Assembly: GCA_028723455.1 (NCBI GenBank)
Contig: JAQYEW010000001.1
Coordinates: forward strand, 62,001-126,000
Origin: Prevotellaceae bacterium
Lineage (GTDB): Bacteria > Bacteroidota > Bacteroidia > Bacteroidales > Bacteroidaceae
Direction of reading: 5' to 3'
DNA length: 64,000 nucleotides
Numbering within the stretch: position 1 is the first letter of the stretch; each line of letters opens with the position of its first letter. This document shows positions 8,215 to 16,779 of the stretch, in pieces. A program made the position numbers and the translations under genes. Below the pieces are notes generated by a model. That model saw only the letters and a list, made by a program, of their open reading frames with translations. It ran no database searches and had not been told where the DNA came from.

Positions 8215-9657
8215 CTATAAAGGCATATTGCCATGCTTTTTGGGAGGATTGCTCTGGTTCTTGTTTCGTGTCATTTCAAGTGCCTGAATCAAGCGGACGC
8301 GCGTATCTTTGGGTTCGATAATTTCATCAATATAACCCAACTGTGCCGCAGGAAGAGGATTGGCGAACTTTGCCTTGTATTCCTCAATCTTTTCCGCACG
8401 CTCCTCGGGACTTGCCTTGCGATAAAGAATATTACATGCGCCCTCGGCTCCCATGACGGCAATCTCAGCGGTACGATAAGCCAAGTTTACGTCTGCACCA
8501 ATACATTTGCTGTTCATAACGATATACGCACCGCCATAAGCCTTGCGTGTAATCAGTGTTATCTTGGGAACGGTGGCTTCGGCAAAGGCATACACAATCT
8601 TGGCGCCGTGACGTATGATTCCATTATGCTCCTGCTGCACGCCAGGAAGGAAACCGGGGACATCCTCTACGGCAACAAGAGGTATATTAAAACAATCGCA
8701 GAAACGGATAAAACGGGCAGCCTTGTCGCTGGCATCAATATCCAATGCACCGGCAAGGAAACTGGGTTGGTTCGCCACAAAACCCACGGTTCGTCCTGCC
8801 ATTCGTCCAAAACCGACAACAATATTTTTGGCAAACTCCGACTGTATCTCAAAGAAATACTGTTGGTCGCAGATGGGCTCTATGATATTACGAATATCAT
8901 AGGGAAGATTTGGGTCTTCAGGAACAACATTATCCAGTTCGTGACAAACGCGGTTCACTTCGTCCGTAATGGGATGAGCCGGCGCATCCTCCATATTGTT
9001 TGAAGGGATAAAACCTATCAGTTCGCGAATGGTCATCAACGTGTTTTCGTCGTCCTTACAAATGAAATGACTGACTCCGCTCACTGCATTGTGTGTCATC
9101 GCACCACCAAGCGTCTCTTTGTCAACATCCTCATTGGTTACAGCCTTGACCACATTGGGACCCGTTACAAACATCTGGCTTTGGTCCTTGACCATCAATA
9201 TAAAATCCGTAAGTGCTGGCGAGTAGCATGAGCCACCGGCACATGGACCCATAATGGCACTAATTTGCGGAATAACGCCGGAAGCCATTACATTACGCCG
9301 GAAGATATGGGCAAAACCAGTCAGTGATTCCACACCTTCCTGAATACGTGCGCCACCCGAATCGTTCAATCCGATAATTGGGGCACCATTCTTGAGCGCA
9401 AGGTCTTGCACCTTAGCGATCTTCTGGGCATTGGCCGCAGAGAGCGAACCACCCAGAACACCGAAATCGAAAGCATATACAAAAACGATACGTCCGTCAA
9501 TCTTTCCATAACCGGAGATGACGCCATCGCCTTCATATCTCTTATTGTCCATGCCGAAGTCTGTGCAACGATGCACGACATGCTTGTCCATTTCAACGAA
9601 TGTACCACGATCCAGAAGTACTTCTATTCTTTCTCTTGCCGTAAGCTTATTAGTCAT
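8215..9657 (-). CDS. pccB: Acyl-CoA carboxylase carboxyltransferase subunit (propionyl-CoA carboxylase beta type)
   Basis: Carboxyltransferase of 480 residues that moves CO2 from carboxybiotin to an acyl-CoA, most likely propionyl-CoA to (S)-methylmalonyl-CoA. Crotonase-fold landmarks are present: [13 protein letters not shown] (about 96-108), the oxyanion segment [26 protein letters not shown], and the C-terminal signature KKHGNMPL. It overlaps the carrier gene upstream by 8 bases, indicating translational coupling. It is last in a carboxylase-carrier-transferase operon with a B12 riboswitch leader. Its paralog mmdA (55.7-57.3 kb) belongs to a decarboxylase instead. Substrate assignment rests on family and context. 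Confidence 0.9.
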   Translation of the reverse strand: MTNKLTARERIEVLLDRGTFVEMDKHVVHRCTDFGMDNKRYEGDGVISGYGKIDGRIVFVYAFDFGVLGGSLSAANAQKIAKVQDLALKNGAPIIGLNDSGGARIQEGVESLTGFAHIFRRNVMASGVIPQISAIMGPCAGGSCYSPALTDFILMVKDQSQMFVTGPNVVKAVTNEDVDKETLGGAMTHNAVSGVSHFICKDDENTLMTIRELIGFIPSNNMEDAPAHPITDEVNRVCHELDNVVPEDPNLPYDIRNIIEPICDQQYFFEIQSEFAKNIVVGFGRMAGRTVGFVANQPSFLAGALDIDASDKAARFIRFCDCFNIPLVAVEDVPGFLPGVQQEHNGIIRHGAKIVYAFAEATVPKITLITRKAYGGAYIVMNSKCIGADVNLAYRTAEIAVMGAEGACNILYRKASPEERAEKIEEYKAKFANPLPAAQLGYIDEIIEPKDTRVRLIQALEMTRNKNQSNPPKKHGNMPL

Positions 9658-10180
9658 TGTTTACCTCCAATCTGATTAATACTTGTTCAACCCTTACATT
9701 ATCGCCGCTTTCTACAAGAACCTCCTTCACTTTACAATCGGCACTCACCTTGTAGTTTGACTGCATTTTCATGGCTTCCATCGTGAGGACGGTGTCATCC
9801 GCCTTCAGCACATCGCCCGGCTTAACGTAAACCTTCACTATCTTGCAAGGCATGGGCGCCGTAATGACATCCGTCTGGGCGTCGCTCTGCGCCCCACCCC
9901 TACGCATCTTCATATACTTAGCTTGTGAGTCAAGCATATCAATCTGGTAAGTGGAATAGTTGAGATTTACTTGATAATGCTTACCAGCATTGTTCTTTAT
10001 CATCTCTGCATTGTACGAGTTGCCGTTGTAAAGAATTGAGCAAATACCATTTTGCAGCATTGCAACATCCACGTCATAGACCGTTCCGTCTATGTCAATT
10101 TTCACGTTATTACCCTCTTTGCCAAGAAGAGTGACCTCACATATTTTGTTTCCTACTTGTATTTCCACCTCAGTAATCAT
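9650..10180 (-). CDS. Biotin carboxyl carrier subunit of the acyl-CoA carboxylase
   Basis: Carrier protein of 176 residues with a biotinyl domain (about 107-174). The biotinylated lysine is K138 in EAMKM (135-139), with the PMPCKIVKV entry strand before it. Residues 1-95 form a separate beta-rich region likely to dock with the carboxylase or transferase, as in three-subunit propionyl-CoA carboxylases of Bacteroidales. The gene is 20 bases downstream of accC and overlaps pccB. It carries one biotinyl domain, unlike the second carrier in this window. Confidence 0.9.
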   Translation of the reverse strand: MITEVEIQVGNKICEVTLLGKEGNNVKIDIDGTVYDVDVAMLQNGICSILYNGNSYNAEMIKNNAGKHYQVNLNYSTYQIDMLDSQAKYMKMRRGGAQSDAQTDVITAPMPCKIVKVYVKPGDVLKADDTVLTMEAMKMQSNYKVSADCKVKEVLVESGDNVRVEQVLIRLEVNND

Positions 10181-10200
10181 TTATATCTAACCTTCCCGAA

Positions 10201-11712
10201 TTACACTCTCAGCACACCCTTCTGCAAGCCAAACGCTCTCCAGCGACTGATAGCCGTGCTATCTGCCGCCGTGCTGGGTGTGTTCTCCTCAAGGTTCATT
10301 ATGTAGTCGATATAAGCGGCAATCACCGCTACTGTTTCACTATCGTTCTTGAATCCTGCGCGAGGACGCAACCGGTCTTGGTTGCGCTCGATGAAATGTG
10401 TATTGTAATCTCCAAGTTTGAAATCAGGAACATCAATAATACGACGAAGGTAGCGTATATTGGTTGTTACGCCCGTTATCTTATATTCGTAAAGTACACG
10501 GCGCATACGCTCAATCGCATACTCACGTTTTGTTGCATGCACAATGAGCTTACCAATCATGGGATCGTAATGCACAGGAATTTCATAACCCTCATAGACG
10601 TACGAGTCGATACGTACCCCAATGCCATGGGGCTCCGTTAATTGTTTAATAACTCCAGGTGCTGGCATGAAATTATTCTCTGAGTCTTCGGCACAGATGC
10701 GACATTCAATCGCATGCCCTCTCTGCTTGATGTCTTCCTGTTTATATGAGAGAGGCAAGTCATCAGCGATGCGTATCTGTTCCTTAACCAAATCCATGCC
10801 TACAACCTCTTCCGTAATCGGATGCTCAACCTGAAGACGGGTGTTCATTTCAAGGAAATAGAAGTTATGATGCTTGTCAACAAGAAACTCAATGGTTCCC
10901 GCACCTACATAACCTACAGCTTTGGCTGCTGCAACGGCCTTACGCCCCATTTCCTCACGCAACTCCTGACCGATAAATGGAGATGGACTTTCCTCAACTA
11001 TCTTTTGATGGCGACGCTGTACTGAACATTCACGGTCATAAAGATGAATGACATTACCATGTCTGTCGCCTAAGATTTGGAACTCGATATGATGAGGCTC
11101 CTCTACGAACTTCTCAATGTAAACGGTATCATCGCCAAAGCCTGCCATAGCCTCACTTTTGGCTGCGTTATATAATTCTATGACATCTTCTTCGCGTTCT
11201 ATCAAGCGCATACCCTTGCCGCCGCCGCCTTGGGAAGCTTTTACCATCACGGGGAAGCCTATTTTCTTGCATACCTCTACAGCCTCTTCACCTGATTGCA
11301 ATTGCTCCTGCGTACCAGGAACAACAGGCACACCGGCTTCAATCATTTTGATACGAGCGCTAATCTTATCACCCATCTCTTCCATCGTCTCCGGACGGGG
11401 ACCTATGAAAATAAAGCCCTCCGCCTCGCAGCGGCGCGCAAATTCTGCGTTCTCGCTTAGGAAACCATAACCGGGGTGAATGGCATCAACGCGGTGTTTT
11501 TTGGCTGCATCAATGATGTGGTCAATGTTCAGGTAGCTGTCGCTGCTGGCAGCTCCACCGATACACTCTGCTTCATTCGCAAAGAGTACGTGGCGAGACA
11601 GACGGTCGGCGGCACTAAAAACAGCCACAGAACGAATGCCCATTTCATAGCAACTACGCATAACGCGAATTGCGATTTCGCCACGATTAGCAACTAAGAT
11701 TTTTCTAATCAT
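10201..11712 (-). CDS. accC: Biotin carboxylase subunit
   Basis: ATP-grasp enzyme of 503 residues that carboxylates carrier biotin with bicarbonate and ATP. It opens with IRKILVANRGEIAIR, has the glycine loop GGGGKGMRL (about 164-172), and has catalytic-site segments PHHIEFQILGD and DRECSVQRRHQK. I chose ATG 11712 because MIRKILVANRG is the family start; the upstream in-frame extension would run into the riboswitch. First gene of the operon. The last 50 residues go beyond the usual AccC core. Pyruvate carboxylase subunit A is a close alternative, but the neighbours favour acyl-CoA carboxylase. Confidence 0.92.
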   Translation of the reverse strand: MIRKILVANRGEIAIRVMRSCYEMGIRSVAVFSAADRLSRHVLFANEAECIGGAASSDSYLNIDHIIDAAKKHRVDAIHPGYGFLSENAEFARRCEAEGFIFIGPRPETMEEMGDKISARIKMIEAGVPVVPGTQEQLQSGEEAVEVCKKIGFPVMVKASQGGGGKGMRLIEREEDVIELYNAAKSEAMAGFGDDTVYIEKFVEEPHHIEFQILGDRHGNVIHLYDRECSVQRRHQKIVEESPSPFIGQELREEMGRKAVAAAKAVGYVGAGTIEFLVDKHHNFYFLEMNTRLQVEHPITEEVVGMDLVKEQIRIADDLPLSYKQEDIKQRGHAIECRICAEDSENNFMPAPGVIKQLTEPHGIGVRIDSYVYEGYEIPVHYDPMIGKLIVHATKREYAIERMRRVLYEYKITGVTTNIRYLRRIIDVPDFKLGDYNTHFIERNQDRLRPRAGFKNDSETVAVIAAYIDYIMNLEENTPSTAADSTAISRWRAFGLQKGVLRV

Positions 11713-11777
11713 GTAATTATAATAAAAACTTTCTATGCCTGTATTCCCGCAGACAATGATTGAAACTATTAGCAAAT

Positions 11778-11932
11778 GGCAGGTCTTCTGACTTCATCCC
11801 TAACGGCGCTACCTTCCCAATCTTGCGATCAGTGGCTTTTAAAAACGCCCTTCAAAACAGGACTTACAGCATCGGGTAATGTTGCAGAATCACACTGCAT
11901 TCCCATCTTAGCTCCTAAAACCCAACCTGTAT
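11778..11932 (-). promoter_or_regulatory. Cobalamin riboswitch
   Basis: On the minus strand the leader carries the B12-riboswitch landmarks in order: CAGGT (P1 5' arm, 11929-11925), GGGAATGCAGTGTGATTCTG, a CCCGATGCTGTAAG core, GCCACTG, GGGAAGG, and the 3' box AAGTCAGAAGACCTGCC whose ACCTG closes P1. It lies between a good promoter box and accC. A 6-bp hairpin (11736-11755) followed at a distance by TTTTTATT may be the expression platform, but it is not a classic terminator. Binding normally lowers expression of the downstream operon. Confidence 0.85.
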
Positions 11933-11963
11933 TTTTAAAGCGGGAAGGAGAACCAAATGCCCT

Positions 11964-11971
11964 GCAAAAGT
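11964..11971 (-). promoter_or_regulatory. Bacteroidetes -7 box for the riboswitch-accC operon
   Basis: TACTTTTG on the minus strand fits TAnnTTTG, with a T-rich TTTTCTTG about 20 bases upstream. The predicted transcript start is about 20-25 bases before the first riboswitch stem. Confidence 0.55.
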
Positions 11972-12037
11972 AGTGCTTTACGGGCAGACAAGAAAACATT
12001 TTGCAAAAAAATGTGTCATACAATCAAAAAAAAGGAG

Positions 12038-12045
12038 TATCTTTG
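12038..12045 (+). promoter_or_regulatory. Bacteroidetes -7 box for the DoxX gene
   Basis: TATCTTTG, about 75 bases upstream of the start codon. It is divergent from the riboswitch promoter; no further gene is seen in the 408-base gap. Confidence 0.55.
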
Positions 12046-12120
12046 CAATAATACATAAGATAGAAAACACATTTTTTCAAAATGTATTGAATTAAATAAT
12101 AACAAGCAACAAAAAGAATT

Positions 12121-12543
12121 ATGAAAATCGAAAAGGACTTTCTTCGCAACAATGACTTGGGATTGTTGCTACTCCGTCTTACAATAGGTGGGCTGATGCT
12201 CTTTCACGGCATACACAAAGCGGTTCATGGCGTATCTTTCATTGAGGGTATGCTGGAAGGGATGGGGCTTCCTGGTTGGATTGCCTATGGCGCCATTCTC
12301 GGTGAACTCGTATCATCGCTGCTGATTATCGCCGGTGCGTGGACCCGTGTTGCTGCCGTCATTTTCTCAGGCACAATGCTTGTGGCTATCCTGATGGCTC
12401 ACTCCACCCAACTCTGCTCTATCGATCCCATGACCGGTGGATGGGTACCCGAACTTCCTGCGCTTTACCTCATGGGAGGCGTGGTACTTTTCTTTACCGG
12501 TGGCGGAAGATATGCCCTCACCACGGGAAGCGTTACGGACTAA
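12121..12543 (+). CDS. DoxX family membrane protein
   Basis: Four-helix inner-membrane protein of 140 residues. Family marks are LLLLRLTIGGLMLFHGIHK (about 15-33) and a GELVSSLLIIAG helix (about 61-72); further helices lie near 78-92 and 113-126. DoxX proteins are linked to thiol and oxidative-stress responses or quinone metabolism, but this subfamily has no firm function. A single-gene unit ending in a strong terminator. It lies convergent to oxyR, which may be coincidence. Confidence 0.85.
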   Translation: MKIEKDFLRNNDLGLLLLRLTIGGLMLFHGIHKAVHGVSFIEGMLEGMGLPGWIAYGAILGELVSSLLIIAGAWTRVAAVIFSGTMLVAILMAHSTQLCSIDPMTGGWVPELPALYLMGGVVLFFTGGGRYALTTGSVTD

Positions 12544-12560
12544 TTCAATAGACACACATA

Positions 12561-12612
12561 AGGCTGCCGTTTTTCTTGCTTCAACAACAAGAAAAGCGGC
12601 AGCCTTTTTTTG
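12561..12612 (+). terminator. Intrinsic terminator after the DoxX gene
   Basis: AGGCTGCCG pairs with CGGCAGCCT, with an inner TTTTCTTG/CAAGAAAA stem, followed by T7. It also lies just past the 3' end of oxyR on the other strand. Confidence 0.9.
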
Positions 12613-12620
12613 TAACCATA

Positions 12621-13547
12621 CTATAGTTTAATGCCGTACTTAACGATTCCCTCCTGAAGCATGCCCTCAGGCATAAACTTCTTGAGAGTATCAATGACTG
12701 TCTTCAACATTCGCTGCCGCACATAGTCGGACTTGATATAGAGCGAGACACGACGCTGGGAAAGATAGTCCCCGTCTATCCGCCTGACATTCTCCCGTTG
12801 CCAATCCGCAAGGAAAGGCAAGTGCATCTCAGGGATGATGGTGAAACCACCGTTTTCGTCAACAATGCGGATGAGGGTTTCTATGCTGCCGGCCTCGTAA
12901 ATGTGATGCCCCTTGGCGCGCGACTTGCAAAAAGAAAACGCACTGTCGCGCAAGCACTGCGCCTCGCGCATAATCCACATACTTTCATGCTCCAGGTCCT
13001 TCGGATTGAAAACAGCTAATTTCCGCCAACAATTTTCAGAGAGATAAACATAGAAATTTTCTGTATACAGCGGAACCTCAAGAACGCCCTCGCATTTCTG
13101 GTCGCTGATGGCTATACTGGCATCTATCTCCCCATTCAAAATTGCGTCAAACATGGCGTTGGACTTCAGCTCGCGAATTGTCAACTCCACATTAGGGTAA
13201 TCCTTGACGTAATGCTTAATAAACTTGGGCAAGATATAAGGCGATATCGTTGGCCCTACAGACAGTGTGAAGGTCTTGCACAGTTCCCCTTTCTCCTCAG
13301 CCACAAGTTCCTCAACCCTGCCCGACTCCATCACTACCTTTTCCGCCTGACGGATAATCTTCCCGCCGACCAGGGTTGGCGTTACTGATTTGTTGGATCG
13401 CTCAAAGATACGCACATCCAATTCATCCTCCAACTTCACCAGCATAGCGCTTAAAGTTGGCTGCGAAATGCCAAGAACTTCGGCTGCCCGCGCGAAATTT
13501 CTATAACGGTTTATGGCAACAATATAACGTAGTTGTTGTAAGGTCAT
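12621..13547 (-). CDS. oxyR: LysR-type peroxide sensor OxyR
   Basis: Transcription activator of 308 residues. The N-terminal winged helix (MTLQQLRYIVAINRYRNFARAAE, about 1-60) shows the LysR DNA-recognition pattern ISQPTLSAMLVKLE. The C-terminal sensor holds C198 and C207 in REAQCLRDSAFSFC, with the same 9-residue spacing as C199/C208 of E. coli OxyR, so disulfide switching by peroxide is likely. Targets (catalase, Dps, AhpC) are not in this window. Its ATG overlaps the stop of the DUF2200 gene by 4 bases, so it is probably translated from that message. Confidence 0.92.
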   Translation of the reverse strand: MTLQQLRYIVAINRYRNFARAAEVLGISQPTLSAMLVKLEDELDVRIFERSNKSVTPTLVGGKIIRQAEKVVMESGRVEELVAEEKGELCKTFTLSVGPTISPYILPKFIKHYVKDYPNVELTIRELKSNAMFDAILNGEIDASIAISDQKCEGVLEVPLYTENFYVYLSENCWRKLAVFNPKDLEHESMWIMREAQCLRDSAFSFCKSRAKGHHIYEAGSIETLIRIVDENGGFTIIPEMHLPFLADWQRENVRRIDGDYLSQRRVSLYIKSDYVRQRMLKTVIDTLKKFMPEGMLQEGIVKYGIKL

Positions 13548-13888
13548 GTCCTGAAGATTTTGTCTTTACTTTTCCCCTTGACAAGTTCGTCCACCATCTT
13601 GTCCAAACAACGCATGTCTCTTCGGAAAGGGTCAGCGATCTCCTGCACCTTCTCACCACAAATACTACCCGTTATCAGCATACGCTTTGGATTCCACGCA
13701 GGAGCCTGTTCAAAGAAATCTCCGTAAGTCAGTCCATGAAATCGCTTTACATCCTCCGCTTCATAGCCCATTAGCCAACAGACAATTTCAAGCAGTTCTT
13801 CTTCAGTATGCCCCTTGCGCGTAACCTTTCCAAGGATAGCTTCATAGACTTTCGAAAAGTCTAATTTTCTTATTTGCTCGTTTGTCAT
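13544..13888 (-). CDS. DUF2200 family protein
   Basis: Small cytoplasmic protein of 114 residues, recognised as DUF2200 (MTNEQIRKLDFSKVYEAILG opening; YGDFFEQAPAWNPKR and ITGSICGEKVQEI segments; DELVKGK tail). No biochemical function is known to me. The frame is open for another 58 codons upstream, but the promoter box at 13918-13925 and family length fix ATG 13888. Its last bases overlap the oxyR start, so it may influence OxyR level or act in the same response. Confidence 0.8.
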   Translation of the reverse strand: MTNEQIRKLDFSKVYEAILGKVTRKGHTEEELLEIVCWLMGYEAEDVKRFHGLTYGDFFEQAPAWNPKRMLITGSICGEKVQEIADPFRRDMRCLDKMVDELVKGKSKDKIFRT

Positions 13889-13917
13889 CGTGATGATACA
13901 AGAATTGATACTTTTGA

Positions 13918-13925
13918 CAAAGTTA
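13918..13925 (-). promoter_or_regulatory. Bacteroidetes -7 box for the DUF2200-oxyR pair
   Basis: TAACTTTG on the minus strand, 29 bases before the DUF2200 start codon; it decides that start. Confidence 0.55.
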
Positions 13926-13979
13926 CATAAATGTCGATATAAAAGCACAGAATACGACGGCAACTTATCAAGGTTTTCG

Positions 13980-13987
13980 TAAATTTG
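13980..13987 (+). promoter_or_regulatory. Bacteroidetes -7 box for the AlkD-like gene
   Basis: TAAATTTG, only 7 bases before ATG 13995. Either that start is leaderless or translation begins at ATG 14010. Confidence 0.5.
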
Positions 13988-13994
13988 TATCTCA

Positions 13995-14750
13995 ATGGAG
14001 AAAAGTAGCATGATAACAGCTGTCGAAATACAAAAGACTTTGGGACAATACGCTGACGCCAAAAAGGCGGAGGCGGTCGCTCGTTATTTCAAAACAGGAA
14101 AGGGAGAATATGGCGAGGGTGATGTGTTTTTGGGAATCAATGTGCCAACAGTCAGATTGGTTGCAAAGCAATACCATGAAGCAACACTGGACGTTGTGAA
14201 AGAACTTCTGCAAAGTGAGTTTCACGAATGTCGTGCATGTGCCTTGTTCCTACTCGTTGAGATGTTTAAGAAAGCCCACAAGAACGACGTACTGCAAAAG
14301 GAAATCTTTGACTTCTATCTTTCGCAGACACATCGGATAAACAACTGGGACCTTGTGGATGCGTCCGCCCCCTATATCGTCGGAAAATATGTATTGAACC
14401 GTCCGCGGGACATCCTGTATAGACTTTTGGAATCTCCGCTGCTTTGGGAGAACCGTATTGCCATCGTAGCGACCTTGTGTCTGATAAAATCCAAGGATTT
14501 CAACGAAACGTTTCGCCTCATTGAACGACTGATGGCTAAGACCCCAAAAATCCATGACCTGATGCAGAAAGCAAGCGGATGGATGTTACGCGAGATTCAC
14601 CGCAATGATGGTAAAAACGAACTATGCGACTTCCTGGAACGCCATGCAGCCACTATGCCCCGCACCATGCTGCGCTATGCCATCGAGAAGATGGACGCCC
14701 GCGAACGAGCGTATTATATGACGAAAAGATCCTCTACAAGCGCCAAGTAG
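13995..14750 (+). CDS. AlkD-like DNA alkylation repair protein
   Basis: HEAT-repeat DNA glycosylase family, 251 residues; members excise bulky or cationic N3/N7-alkylated purines without base flipping. Visible family elements are FLGINVPTVRLVAKQY (about 45-60), the helix ECRACALFLLVEMF, the INNWDLVDASAPYIVG motif containing the conserved W and D (about 114-129), and WENRIAIVATL. Several close relatives are annotated only as DNA alkylation repair protein, so the substrate is open. ATG 14010 (MITAVEIQ) is the alternative start. Its 3' end overlaps the convergent dus gene by 37 bases. Confidence 0.85.
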   Translation: MEKSSMITAVEIQKTLGQYADAKKAEAVARYFKTGKGEYGEGDVFLGINVPTVRLVAKQYHEATLDVVKELLQSEFHECRACALFLLVEMFKKAHKNDVLQKEIFDFYLSQTHRINNWDLVDASAPYIVGKYVLNRPRDILYRLLESPLLWENRIAIVATLCLIKSKDFNETFRLIERLMAKTPKIHDLMQKASGWMLREIHRNDGKNELCDFLERHAATMPRTMLRYAIEKMDARERAYYMTKRSSTSAK

Positions 14751-15649
14751 TTACGCATATTGCCCGCCTTCATCAGTCGCTTCCACTGTTTGCGTCCCAA
14801 CGTAGGCTCCATATATTCCCACAGGGTGCGGATTTTATTCAAGCGTTGCGCTTCGTCGGGAATACGAAGCTCGAAATGGGCAAGCAACTGGGTATGCAGT
14901 TTCAGAAGCAGGCTACGCTTTGCCTCGCACGACAGACGTTCGTCGGAAACGTATTCCTGCGCCAACCAAGGTTGGGCCAAAAGTCCGCGCCCCAGCATAA
15001 GCCCATGCAAACGCCCTGCAAAACGCGCTTGCAGCCGGGTCATCATCTCTACGCTCACAATATCTCCATTATAAATGACGGGATGCCGGGTGGCATTGAC
15101 CAAAGACTCGAAAGCTTCCATATTTACCTCGCCTTTGTATTGTTGCCTTGCCACACGCGGATGCACGCAGAGGTGCGCAAGCGGCATACGATCGACAATG
15201 GGCAGGACGTCCCTCCATTCATCACAGCTTTCCATACCCAGGCGCATCTTCAGCGAGAAGGAAATCTCGGGATGGGCAAGCATCACATCAGCGATTTCCC
15301 CCACCTTTTCGGGACGGAGCAGCAAACCCGCACCGCGCCCATGCCTCGTTTGTAAAGGGAAGGGGCAACCCATGTTTATGTCCACCCTCTGATATCCCTG
15401 TGCTTGCACAAAGGGCAGAAGGGCCTCCAATTCGGCCCCTCCGTTGGCAATCACCTGAGGCACCACCGTCAGGCCCTGATTATGCTCAGCACTGATATCA
15501 CGCAAGTCCTTGGGCCGTACCGTACCGTGTTCCAAGCGAAGGAAAGGCGTATAATAGGTATTCACACCTCCAAAAATATCATGATGAAGACGTCGATAGA
15601 CATCCTCGGTATATCCCTGAAGAGGTGCAAAATGCAATTCTAATTTCAT
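14714..15649 (-). CDS. dus: tRNA-dihydrouridine synthase family protein
   Basis: FMN enzyme of 311 residues that reduces uridines in the tRNA D-loop. TIM-barrel motifs are present: FAPLQGYTEDVYRR (7-20), DINMGCPFP (about 94-102, containing the NMGCP catalytic-loop cysteine), LKMRLGM, CVHPR and GLMLGRGLLAQPWL. A shorter-than-usual DusA/B-like protein of the Bacteroidetes type. Its -7 box ends 4 bases before the ATG, so the message may be leaderless. It is convergent with and overlaps the AlkD-like gene. Confidence 0.9.
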   Translation of the reverse strand: MKLELHFAPLQGYTEDVYRRLHHDIFGGVNTYYTPFLRLEHGTVRPKDLRDISAEHNQGLTVVPQVIANGGAELEALLPFVQAQGYQRVDINMGCPFPLQTRHGRGAGLLLRPEKVGEIADVMLAHPEISFSLKMRLGMESCDEWRDVLPIVDRMPLAHLCVHPRVARQQYKGEVNMEAFESLVNATRHPVIYNGDIVSVEMMTRLQARFAGRLHGLMLGRGLLAQPWLAQEYVSDERLSCEAKRSLLLKLHTQLLAHFELRIPDEAQRLNKIRTLWEYMEPTLGRKQWKRLMKAGNMRNYLALVEDLFVI

Positions 15650-15653
15650 GGGG

Positions 15654-15661
15654 CAAATGTA
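15654..15661 (-). promoter_or_regulatory. Bacteroidetes -7 box abutting the dus start codon
   Basis: TACATTTG on the minus strand ends 4 bases before the ATG, implying a leaderless or nearly leaderless transcript. Confidence 0.5.
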
Positions 15662-15702
15662 CGAATAATGGTTGTAAGTTACAAGGGTTGCTCAAAAATC
15701 AT

Positions 15703-15710
15703 TACCTTTG
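15703..15710 (+). promoter_or_regulatory. Bacteroidetes -7 box for the threonine aldolase gene
   Basis: TACCTTTG, 20 bases before ATG 15731. It excludes the upstream in-frame ATG at 15668 as the start. Confidence 0.65.
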
Positions 15711-15730
15711 CCTCTGCAAAACGAACGAAA

Positions 15731-16774
15731 ATGGTATCATTCGAATCAGACTATAATAACGGCTGCCATCCCCTTGTGATGCAGCACCTGACGGAAACAA
15801 ACCACGAATCAAGCCTTTCCTACGGTTTCGACCTGTGGAGCGAACGTGCGAGACTCAAGATACGCGAAGCGTGCGAATGTCCTGACGCTGACGTGTTTTT
15901 CCTTGTGGGCGGCACACAGACGAACGCTACGGTCATTGACGCAACGCTCAGGAGTTACGAGGGGGTGGTAAGCGTTGAGAGTGGACACATCAATGTTCAC
16001 GAATCGGGCGCTATAGAAGCAACGGGACATAAGGTTCTTACCCTGCCCGATCATCAAGGGAAAATGGACGCAAGGGAACTTGAAGCATATCTTCAGGGCT
16101 TTCACACGGACGAAGCAGCAGGGCACATGGTACGGCCCGGCATGGTATATATCACACAACCCACGGAATTGGGTACTATCTATTCAGCACAGGAGTTAGT
16201 TGAAATCCACCACGTATGCCAGCAATATCACATTCCCCTCTACGTTGATGGCGCTCGCCTTGGATACGCCCTGGCCTCCAACACGAATGACGTTTCGCTT
16301 CCCTTCCTGGCCAAGCATTGCGACGCCTTTTACATCGGTGGCACCAAGGTGGGTGCTTTGTGTGGCGAGGCCGTTGTGTTTCCCCATAGGAATGCCGATC
16401 CACACTTCTTCACCATCGTCAAACAGCATGGTGCCCTGCTCGCCAAAAGCCGTCTGGCGGGTGTGCAATTCGATGCGCTTTTCACCGATTCTCTGTATCT
16501 TAGGATTTCACGCAATGCCATCCTATGGGCTGAACGTGTCAAGGAAATCTTCCGTCTGAAAGGCTATCCTTTGCTGTTGGACTCCCCAACCAACCAGATT
16601 TTTGTCATCTTATCAGATACAGAAGCGGCACGCCTGAGAAAAAAGGTACGCTTCGAAAAATGGTGTCCCAAGGATGAAAAGCGATCGGTATATCGTTTCG
16701 TAACAAGCTGGGCCACTACGGAAACGGATATCCAAACGCTTGAAAGCATCGTAAACGAAAAACAAGAAGAATAA
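15731..16774 (+). CDS. Low-specificity L-threonine aldolase (beta-eliminating lyase family)
   Basis: PLP enzyme of 347 residues that cleaves L-threonine/allo-threonine to glycine and acetaldehyde. Family marks are GGTQTNATVID (60-70), the cofactor aspartate D173 in YVDGARLGYA, and the Schiff-base lysine K206 in YIGGTKVGALCGE. A start at 15668 would lie upstream of the promoter box, so ATG 15731 (MVSFESDYNNGCHP, the family opening) is chosen. The EamA transporter starts 5 bases after the stop, suggesting a two-gene unit that could export an amino acid or related product. Confidence 0.9.
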   Translation: MVSFESDYNNGCHPLVMQHLTETNHESSLSYGFDLWSERARLKIREACECPDADVFFLVGGTQTNATVIDATLRSYEGVVSVESGHINVHESGAIEATGHKVLTLPDHQGKMDARELEAYLQGFHTDEAAGHMVRPGMVYITQPTELGTIYSAQELVEIHHVCQQYHIPLYVDGARLGYALASNTNDVSLPFLAKHCDAFYIGGTKVGALCGEAVVFPHRNADPHFFTIVKQHGALLAKSRLAGVQFDALFTDSLYLRISRNAILWAERVKEIFRLKGYPLLLDSPTNQIFVILSDTEAARLRKKVRFEKWCPKDEKRSVYRFVTSWATTETDIQTLESIVNEKQEE

Positions 16775-16779
16775 AAAGG

